Of a stretch of DNA of 64,000 nucleotides, positions 56,223-64,000 are shown piece by piece (within the stretch, counting starts at the first letter, position 1; every line of letters begins with the position of its first letter). This DNA is from Zizania palustris (lineage: Eukaryota > Streptophyta > Magnoliopsida > Poales > Poaceae): assembly GCA_019279435.1 (NCBI GenBank), contig JAAALK010001126.1:1-64000 (forward strand), written 5' to 3'. The translations under genes were made by a program, and so were the position numbers. The notes under the pieces are model-generated. The model was not told where the DNA came from and searched no databases. It saw only the letters and a program-made list of their open reading frames with translations.

Positions 56223-56971
56223 TAATTGCTACCTTTGATGACTTCAAAATTTCTCACGTATCCAGAGAAGCCAATTCAATTGCAAATGATTGGCTTAGCA
56301 AGCATCTAGCTATCAGGTTAGGAACAGAAAATGTTTTATACATGAAAGGCCAATGCTTGAACTCCCTGCTGAAGCCATAGGTTCCAGGTGGGTGAGAGGT
56401 CCATCAGACCCTCCTAACCGAGCCCCTTCACCCATCGAAGGGTGTTACGCGCCGAAGCCTTCGTGCTGGAGCCCTTCAACCGCTGAAGGACCCTGCACTC
56501 CGGGCACCTCAAAATCGATAATTTAGATGCCACTTCGGGAAATGAATTGGTGAACCCTCCGGAGATCTAGAAGGATGATTGGACAAATCCTGAGCATCCA
56601 GTACCTAGAAAAATCACAGTCAAAGGGTTGATCGGAAAATTCGTTGACAGCATTTAAATTTGTGCTACTCGACAATATATTGTATCGTCGAACTATTGAC
56701 GGGGTACTCCTAAAGTGCTTAAATGTTGATCAGTCTAAGGTAGCTATGGGATAAGTTCACGAGGGACTTTGTGGCACTCATCAGTCTGCCCAAAAAATGA
56801 GTTGGAGCTAAAAAGAGCGGGTTTTTATTGGCCGACTATGACTAAGGATTGTTTCAAGTATTATAGAGGGTGTGAAGCATGTCAAAAGTTTGGTAATATT
56901 CAGTTGGCTCCTATGTTGCTACTTAACCCTATTATCAAACCATGGCCGTTCCGAGGTTGGGGTTTAGACTT
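56223..56971 (+). pseudogene. pol: F integrase, N-terminal zinc region only
   Basis: After S2 the pol reading resumes in broken frames. The piece from about 56769 shows FYWPTMTKDCFKYYRGCEAC and QKFGNIQ, the second half of the integrase HHCC domain, then PWPFRGWGLDFVG, the start of the catalytic core with its first Asp. It ends at 56971 where the H LTR begins. Confidence 0.82.
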
Positions 56972-57475
56972 TGTTGGCGTAAAAGATTACGCTAACAGGT
57001 TCTCTAAGATTAAGAACTAACAAACAAAGAGTTTGTGAAGCGAACTATCTCAAGCCTTTGAATAGGATAATAGCTCGAAGTAGTTCGGAGTTGTGTATTG
57101 AATATCTGAATATTCGATGCCTATTACAGGGTGAGAAAAGGGGTATTTATAGGTAAAAACTCTAAGGAAAAGAAGATAGATAAGCCTTTTTACCACTCAA
57201 TTACAACCGACATAGTGGAAACTATTTGGTACCCCAAATAGGGTTAAAATAGTAAAATATGTCCAAAGAAGATAGATAAGGCAGACGTCTCATCAGTCTT
57301 GCTATTTCCCACTGTAGAGACAGAGCCTTCGGAGGGTATCTTCGAACTGGGGTTCGGAGGACACTTCGTCTTGGAAACTTCATCAACTTGGGGATAAGTT
57401 TCTATCTTAGAATAGCATGAATTGTCATCGACTCTTGATCTTAAAGGTCTGGGGATGAAGTATTTCCCCCCAATG
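56972..57475 (-). repeat. H 3' LTR
   Basis: 504 bases from TGTTGGCGTAAAAGATTACG. The inner end reads CCCCCCAATG where others have CCCCCAACA, so the terminal CA is mutated. The minus-strand TATA (GTATTTATA on plus) is at 57143-57151. The polypurine tract is at 57476-57492 (reverse complement TGTATTCGAGGGGCTAC). Confidence 0.88.
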
Positions 57476-57825
57476 GTAGCCCCTCGAATACACTTCTCCA
57501 ACGTAACCTGTATAGCAGGAGAGCAGTATACACAAGAAATATTTTCATGCTCAGGGGTACGTCTGATGGAATCTTCGAACTTGGACTCCCGTGTGAATGC
57601 TTCGCAAGGAAATGAACTGTTGCAGAGGCGAAGCATCGCAGAGAGCCATTAATTTTGAGCTGTTACCCTTCAATGTAGCCGTTAGACTTCCAGGAAAAAG
57701 TAACGGACAAAATTTTAACCGCGGGTTCACACCTTTTTTACTTTCTGGCCCCACCTGTCAACGATAGAAGTCGAACCTGCAATGTGAATGCATACCCAAA
57801 CCATAGTAACCAGAGGCGGAAGGGT

Positions 57826-57834
57826 TATAAAAGG
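57826..57834 (+). promoter_or_regulatory. TATA box of the H accessory gene
   Basis: TATAAAAGG lies 105 bases before the ATG at 57931, as in I. The leader 57493-57825 contains no gene. Confidence 0.6.
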
Positions 57835-57930
57835 GGACTCGAACCTCAGCATAATTTTTTACAGAGCCTTGGTTCTAAGCCTTCTTTCTTCAACCTTCAA
57901 GCTTTCCCTAATCTCCTGAGCAATCAACTG

Positions 57931-60019
57931 ATGGCAAGAACTAGTGCGACAGTGTCGACTGCGGCAGGAACCTTGGCGTAGAGGAAAGCTCGGGCGGCGC
58001 CAGCAGCGGTGGCAATGGCGGGAGCCCCGGGGGGTTCTTGGCCGAAGAACCCACGGGAACTCCGCCAACCGTCCAAGAAGTCATTGAGGCAAAGCTTCCT
58101 CCTCGGTCAGTTGGCGAGTACGGTGGACTCCATCGAGGAAGCGGTGAACGAGACGTTAGGCCCAGGGATGAGAACTCGGGTTCCCGGGATGGAAGCGACC
58201 CTAGCACTTTGGAGCGGAGAAGTAGTGGTCTTCGAGACCTTCTTCGAGGTTGGGCTAGGGCTGCCTGCAATCAATTTCCTATCCGAGGTATTAGACATGT
58301 TTCATATCACTTTACCTCAATTGTCACCGAATGCCATCGCAAGATTGGCCATCTTCGAATGGGCCCTTCAAGCGGAGTGGTGCGAAGGGAGATCAGAAGT
58401 CTTCGCAGCCACCCACGAGGCCTCCTGCCAACTGAAGCCGCAAGACGGACCAGGAGACACCAAGGTACTGGTAGCCTTCAGAAGTGTGAACTTCCAACTT
58501 CGGAAGGAGTACTCGTAGCACATCCCAACGAAGGACATCAATGATTGGCGGTACACCAACTGGATACTCCGATGGTTTTACACCGATGTCGTAGAAGGTT
58601 CCAGCCTCGCGGGGCCCCTACAAGAAATTTGGTACCGGAAGGAAGCCGACGCCACTACAGACCCTAGCCTGCTTTCGACGTGGCTAGGGTTGCTTTCTTC
58701 GGTGGCCAGTCGCATGAGCATACGGGACCTTGCAGAGGAATTCATCTCCCTCTGAATCCCTCCTCTCGGAGCGAAGTGGCCGATAGCATTTCAAAATGCT
58801 TCGGAAGGAAAGTTTTGAAGCTTGGGTAAGCCTTCACACTTCTACATTAACATTGATTAGAAAATAGATAACATAATAGAATGCTACCTTTTTCAGTGGA
58901 TCCTTTGGCACTAGCTCTGGAGCAGATTGTTAGAGCCACAGAGCGGGTGCTCGGAGCCCCTACAGTGGCAGAGAAGCAGTGAAGGGTAGAATTGGTGGGA
59001 AGCTGGGAACGCTTCAATAGGGTGTGGAGCGCTCTTGGAATGGAGCCTCCTCCCCTGCCGGACTTCAAATCGATGGGAGCAGCCCCCCGAAAAGGAAAAC
59101 CACCACCGAGTCCTCCAAAAGGGTCGCTAAGACCCCCTTCAAGAAGGGGAAGAAGACAACGAAGCCTTCTCCTCTGGCATCTCTGGTATCTTCACCTTCC
59201 TCCCTGGACATTCGAAGCTCCTCTTTGGAGGATACAAAAGAAAAGGACTCAAACACAGCTGGAGACTCCCTCCGGGAGGTTGTGGAAGCTGACGCAACAG
59301 CCCCCTCCTGACCCAGCGCAGGTGATTTGGAACCAGAGTTAGAAAATCCTAACTCGCCCATGGCCGAAGTGGTAGTTATGGAGGTCAGAGCACCGGCTAT
59401 GGCTGCTCCAGAGCAAACTTCGGGGGATGACCTCGAAGAATATCTTCGGATGTACTGAATTTCTGGGGGACCCTGAAATTCTCCCTCAAAGCGCAGATGG
59501 AGGTAAATCTTGGAACATTACCTTCGAATTTCATGAAAATACTTTATTGCGCAATAAGTATTTAACAAATACCTTGGCTTTGTAGATGCTTCGAGGAGCG
59601 GCATGGCTACAGCCACGGGTGGAGCTTTGGCTACACCCGGAGTTCAGGCTCCGGTTGAGGTAATGGCTCTAACGACTGAAGCTATCTCGGGCGGAGTGAC
59701 TCCACCCGATGTAGCGACGATCGAAGGAGGATCTACTCCGTCCAAAGCAGTGGCTCCAGCTTTTGTACCAAGGAGGGGCAATAGCACGATAGGCTTCAGC
59801 CCTCTTCCCTCTTTGATGACACCTTCCTCCAATGACCCTTTAGTGAGCGGTTCAGAGGAAGACCCCGCTGTGGATGACCGATGGGCCCTGTCCTGGCTTC
59901 CTCTGCTGACTCCGTTCTTGCAGCAGCAGACAGGGCTCCGAGCGCTCCTGGAACCCTTAGCAGATAAGTGCCAAGAGGTTGGGAGCTTCGAACTGGTTTC
60001 CATTTTGAGTGAAGCCAGG
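57931..60019 (+). pseudogene. H antisense accessory gene, cut by G
   Basis: The ATG at 57931 begins MARTSATVSTAAGTLA and meets a TAG. The frame 58009-58518 starts MAMAGAPGG and may be the working start in this subfamily. It carries the Transposase_28-like block (VVVFETFFEVGLGLPAINFL, ARLAIFEWALQAEWCEG). Further stops lie at 58516-58518 and about 58754. Introns: 58826-58896 and 59503-59585 (GT-AG), at the same places as in A/B/D. Exon 2 has ELVGSWERFNRVW and a basic stretch (PPKRKTTTES, KKGKKTTK). Exon 3 includes LLTPFLQQQTGLRALLEPLA and ends at the G LTR at 60020. Confidence 0.82.
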
Positions 60020-61123
60020 TGTTGTAGAAATTGTGTTAGCTACAACACAGGTTTTGTATGTGTGTATATGATAGGTAGAATGAACCTCGATGGGTTCTCT
60101 CAGAGGGAGAAAGGGTTTATACTGGTTCGGGCCTCCCCTAGGGGATAATAGTCCTACGTCCAGTTTGTGGTGGATTTGGCATGTTATGCCTTGGTGTGGA
60201 GAAAATAATCACAGGGTCTCATGGCCCCCTGGAGTGTGTGTCCCTGTTACAAGGGCTTGGCCCTGCTTTTATAGGCACGCAGGCCAAAGGAAAAGACCGA
60301 GATGCCCCCTATGAGCCTTAGGCTCATAGGGGCAGAGAGGGGAAAAGGAGATAGCTATGGTACAAAAGTACTTTACAGCCTTATAGACGTGTCAGGTAAC
60401 GTCACATCTTGACCAGCTAGACGACAAACTATGGGCAGAGGGGCCCCTGGTACGACTTCTGTACTGTAGCGGGGCGTAAATATCTTCTGGGTTCGGAGCT
60501 GGGGCCTCCGAATTGGGGCTCCGAACCAGGGCTCCAAACTGGGGCCTCCGAACTGGGGCCTCCGAACTGGGGGGCTCCGAACTGGGGCCTCCGAACTAGG
60601 GGCCTCCGAACTGGGCCCTCCGAACCGGGGCCTCCGAACTGGGGCCTCCGAACTGGGTGGCCTCCGAACTGTGGCCTCCAAACTGGGGCCTCCGAACTGG
60701 GCCCTCCGAACTAGCCCTCCGAACTGGGGCCTCCGAACTGGGGCCTCCGAACCGGCCGAAGAGGGTCCGGAGACTAGCTCTGAGGAGATCTGAAGGGAGC
60801 CCGAAGGCTAACTCCGGACAGGGCTCGAAGGCTAACTCCGAAGAAGGCCCGGAGGCTGGCTTCGACGTTAGCCTGAGACTTAGCTTCTGGCGGTCTTCAG
60901 GGGATCTCGAGGGCTTAGCTTCAGAGGGCTCCAAAGGACCTCGCTCCAGAGGGCTTCGACGGGCCCCTGGGGCTTCGGCCTTGCAAGCTCCGGCATAAAC
61001 CTTGCGACTTGGAAACAGTTCTTGGGGAGGAAATAGGCTTCGACAGTGTTGGGCTCTGGGCTGAAGGCTGTCGGAGGCTGACGTCATTTGGCCCCTGTTT
61101 AAGGGAAATATATTCCCCCAACA
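60020..61123 (-). repeat. G 3' LTR (distant Tat-like family)
   Basis: 1104 bases, TGTTGTAGAAATTG to CCCCCAACA. It is followed by GTAGCCCCTCGCGTGCA (61124-61140), a polypurine tract in reverse, as in the Tat elements. The start holds a hairpin TGTTGTAG / CTACAACA. The minus-strand TATA TATAAAAGC is at 60273-60265. It is twice as long as the other Tat LTRs, partly from an internal repeat. Confidence 0.82.
60497..60765. repeat. 15-base minisatellite in the G LTR
   Basis: Many imperfect units of CCTCCGAACTGGGGC, about 15 or more. They produce long open frames on both strands (60373-61273 region) that are not genes. Confidence 0.9.
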
Positions 61124-61414
61124 GTAGCCCCTCGCGTGCAGGCCTTCGAAACGAAGGGGTGCGCGCGGCCTTGGGACAAATGACCTGAAAATTACAACTT
61201 CGGATAAAACATGCCTTCGTAGCTTGGACCGAAGGTGACTTCGAAAACCGCAGGTAATAAATGTCTGCGCCATCTATCAGAACGACCTTGGGGAGCCCAA
61301 ACGGCTCCGCAACGGCTAGAAAACTTACCGTTACCCTGCGTTGGGCCGCTTCGCCTTCGACGGAGGCCCATTCGGTAGTGGGTTCGGCCCACGACCGTCG
61401 GAATTCTTACCGCC

Positions 61415-61424
61415 TATAAATAGG
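61415..61424 (+). promoter_or_regulatory. TATA box of the expected G accessory gene
   Basis: TATAAATAGG lies about 290 bases after the LTR on the plus strand, as in the other Tat elements, but no accessory ATG or exon 1 follows. About 120 bases further the sequence changes to the reverse strand of the accessory C-terminus. Confidence 0.5.
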
Positions 61425-61536
61425 GGTTAACCGTGTGCGGCTTCGGCACGGTCTCATTCGCTTCCTTCTCGTTGCCTTACAACCTTCGCTCTCTTCTCCT
61501 CCTTGGCTTCGCGCGAAGTGCCCTTCTCTTCCTTGA

Positions 61537-64000
61537 TTAAACCAAGACCTCACGAAGGATCTCGGGGATTGCATGTCCGTCGTCATTCCGAGGTATGGCG
61601 AAGCGTGCAGGCCGGTCGGCCCTAAGAGCCTCAAAAGTGGCCCATCGACGTCGAAGGGTCTCGCCCTCGTCAAGAATATCGACGTCAGAATCACAGGCGG
61701 TGCGAATGCCCTGAATGATTTCCAGAAAGCAATTACCCTTTATTAACAAAATTGTCAAGTTCCTATCTGTTACAGGAGTTGTGACATTAAGGCCCTAAGG
61801 AGACTACACCTTCGGGTCCGGTTGGGGCGCTGCGACTGGGAGCTTCGAGGAGGATGAAGGCTAGCTCGAGCGAAGAGCCTCGTCTATCCAGGCCTTGACT
61901 GCGTCAGGGCCCTCAGCCTACCAAGTCGCCTGGAGAGCCCTCCAGGAGTGCGCCACCGCCGGGCTAGGGGAAAGAAGATGGCTTCCCCCGAAGGCGACGG
62001 GAGGAGAGCTCGAGGGTGAAGGCAGGGAGCCCCCAGAAGCTTCCAGTTGATGGAGAACGCCGAGGGCAGCTACTCGGGATGATACTTCCCCGTACCTTGA
62101 CATAGTGAAGCTTATCTGCCGGACGACGGCCTGAATGAACTTCATCTGATGGCTAAGGGGCTCCCGGGTGACGTCAAAAGCCGTGCACCTAGTGTCGTAG
62201 CGTGCCAGTACCCTTCGGAGGGACACCATAGGTGTCAGCCGTCGTCTTCTCCCCTTGAGCCAGTGCCTCAGGTCGCCGCTTTGTTCTGGGCCAGGAGATC
62301 CGCCACGGTCCGCTCGAGCTAGAGTACCCAGGCTTCGTGGACTTCCCCAGCAGCCACCTTCTCCTGGAGCTCCTCCATTTCGAGAGACTTGGGCTTGAAG
62401 CGCGAAGACCTCCGCCTCAAGTTGGTCCACCTCCTCGGCCAGAGATCGGAGCCTATCCACCTCCGCGACCTGGGCCCGGAAGGTGTTGACCTCCGCTTCG
62501 AGCTCATCCGCTTGGGCAGCTCTAGCTCGAAGCCCCTCCAGCTCGACGACTTGGGCCTTGAGGGTGCCAACCTTCGTGACCTGAGCCTGAAGTGCTTCAG
62601 CCCTGGCGGCCTGAGGGCGAAGAGCCTCGACCTCCATCTTTAGCGCCCGGAGCCGGTCGATCTCGGCTGCGTGCTCCTGGACCATCCTCTCGGCGGCCTC
62701 CGCTCGCCTAGAGAGATCCAAAGCATTGCTCTCATGGCGGCTACTGCTCGGAGAGCAGGGACATTAGCGAGCCCTGCGCCAGTGCGACTATCTGCGCATG
62801 AAACAGCAAGTTAGAGAAGAAAAGGCTAGGGGCTCATCCGAGAGCGTACCGAAGGCGTACCTAACTCACAGTGCTCTCAATAGCTCGGGCGAGACTGACG
62901 CCGTCCACTTGACCAAGCTCCTCTATCAGCCCAGTCTCTCTCAGGCGCAAGTAGGAGTCATGGAGAGGAGCCGTCCTCGCCGCGAACTCTTGGCCCTCCT
63001 CAAGGAAAGGAACCAGAAGGGGCACTCTGGAGCGTGCACGCCTTGGGTCGGTGGGTGGCCGGATTTCGGTCTCCCGAGTAGCCCCGTAGGGGGTCTCTTC
63101 CGATGTCTCCTCCGGTTCCGCCTCGCTACCTGGCCCCGGGGCCCCCGCCGTGTTCGCGGGAGCTTCGGGCCTTATGTCGGCGGCACCTCCAGAGAATACC
63201 GGAGATGGAGCTGGGACCCGGGCGGAAGTGCCTGCTTGGGAGGAGCAAGTCAGGATCGAAGAGATTTGATGCGTCTGGGCAAAGAGCCAGGTTAAAGCCA
63301 CGTACCTTCGTCCGTAGTTTCAACCAGGAGATCCGAAGGCCGGACACATCCAGGAGTGTCGGGCCGATAGAATAGGTCATCCATCGAGTTTATCAGGGAG
63401 CCTGCCAGTGCCGCAGCCAATTCGGCCTCGACATCAGCGCTCCCCTTGACAGCCCCCAGGGCATCGGCTAACCCTCCTCGGTCCAGGCTGTCGGTTTCCC
63501 GGCTCCCGCGGGAGCTGGCGGAGACCCCCTCCGATGCCAGACCACGCGGAGGGGTGGATTTGGGAGACGCCGCCACTCCAGTGCCTGGCGCCTCTTGCTC
63601 GGCCCTCGGAGCGGGTGGCTACAGACTTGGTGGGACTGGCGCGTCTCTAGCGCCACCGGAGGCTGGCTGCTCCAGACGGGTCGGACCCGGGTCCACCTAA
63701 GGAATCATCCAGCTCCGTCCCCGCCCCCTCGCTGGAATATCCCCATTCGGAGTGGGAGGCGGAGGAGTGAGCCGGGGAGAGTCTCTTCAGACCCTTCGCT
63801 CTCCTCTTCTTCTTCGAAGGTCGCCTAGGAGAAAGCCCGTCGTCGAGGTTCGCCACCCTGTTCTTTGAAGGCGGGCGAAGGGCCTCCCTCTCCGGGAGGG
63901 CTGGAGGAGAAAGCTCGAGCGCATTCCACACACTGTTGAATCGCTCCCAGGACCCAACGAGCTCCATCCGACGCTTGTATTCAGCCGGAGTGGGAGCCCC
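61537..64000 (-). pseudogene. G-type accessory gene, in reverse direction, exons 2-5
   Basis: Read from 64000 leftward: APTPAEYKRRMELVGSWERF, then a basic NLS-like stretch (KKKRRAKGLKRL) and acidic Ser-rich region (63310-64000). An intron at 63305-63232 (GT-AG) follows. Exon 3 has VPLLVPFLEEGQEFAARTAP. A second intron is at 62869-62792. Exon 4 is a long coiled coil (61918-62721, Ala/Glu/Leu-rich heptads). The last exon has RRRWATFEALRADRPARFAI and AIPEILREVL. This is the same gene as in A/B/D but more GC-rich and diverged. It breaks off at about 61540, within the last exon. The start is outside the window. Confidence 0.78.

Larger units (their letters stand above)
51490..56971 (+). mobile_element. 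F: Ty3/gypsy element of another family, both ends missing
   Basis: It contains Gag remnants, protease, RT with YIDD, RNase H, a second archaeal-type RNase H and the integrase zinc region. The second RNase H again suggests the Tat lineage, but its proteins differ clearly from A/B/D/E. It is cut on the left by the E LTR and on the right by the H LTR (56972), and it contains S2. It is the oldest layer of the right-hand nest. Confidence 0.87.
56972..60019 (-). mobile_element. H: Tat-lineage element, 3' end
   Basis: The 3' LTR (56972-57475), antisense leader and accessory gene (plus strand) up to 60019, where it is cut by the G LTR. Gag-pol would lie right of the window. The subfamily is that of I (accessory start MART). 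Confidence 0.85.

Noticed and set aside
60373..61273. Minus-strand frames of 102 and 225 residues
   Set aside because: They translate the 15-base minisatellite of the G LTR and adjoining LTR sequence.

Overview
This is nuclear DNA from a plant. It is almost certainly a grass, judging by the mix of retrotransposon families: Tat-lineage Ty3/gypsy elements with an antisense accessory gene, Sirevirus-type Ty1/copia elements, and a CRM-like chromovirus whose pol gene ends inside its LTR. I found no host gene, tRNA, rRNA or CRISPR array. The whole window is nested and decayed LTR retrotransposons, the usual content of grass intergenic or pericentromeric heterochromatin. Species cannot be read from the sequence.

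Layout, left to right. C1 (1-6308, +) is a Sirevirus-like copia element cut at its RNase H by I (6309-7882, -), a Tat element. I is cut in its accessory gene by J (7883-24415, -), a CRM-like element. J contains A (10945-22087, -), a full-length Tat element with two LTRs and perfect ATGCT target duplications. Right of J lie B (24416-35217, +, Tat), K (35218-41057, +, Sirevirus-like copia, its LTR holding solo LTR S1), D (41058-48133, +, Tat), E (48134-51489, -, Tat) and F (51490-56971, +, another gypsy family holding solo LTR S2). H (56972 to beyond the window, -, Tat) cuts F, and a more distant Tat-like element G (60020 to beyond the window) cuts H.

How the parts relate. Each Tat element has sense gag-pol and, on the opposite strand, an accessory gene with its own TATA box, four small GT-AG introns, a Transposase_28-like domain, a basic NLS-like stretch and a coiled coil. 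In A, B and D, where both 3' ends are present, the two genes converge on an array of about 61-63 bp tandem repeats. The LTR end next to the primer site carries a conserved hairpin.

Reading the nesting outward, the right stack (F holds E holds D holds K holds B holds J's right LTR) and the left stack (C1 holds I holds J's left LTR) share only J. J has mismatched flanking 5-mers. One ectopic recombination or deletion between two J copies would explain why I, C1, B, K, D, E and F each lack one side. An assembly chimera is the main alternative.

All coding regions are broken by frameshifts, stops or deletions, so I call them pseudogenes. Coordinates of introns and domain edges come from manual reading.
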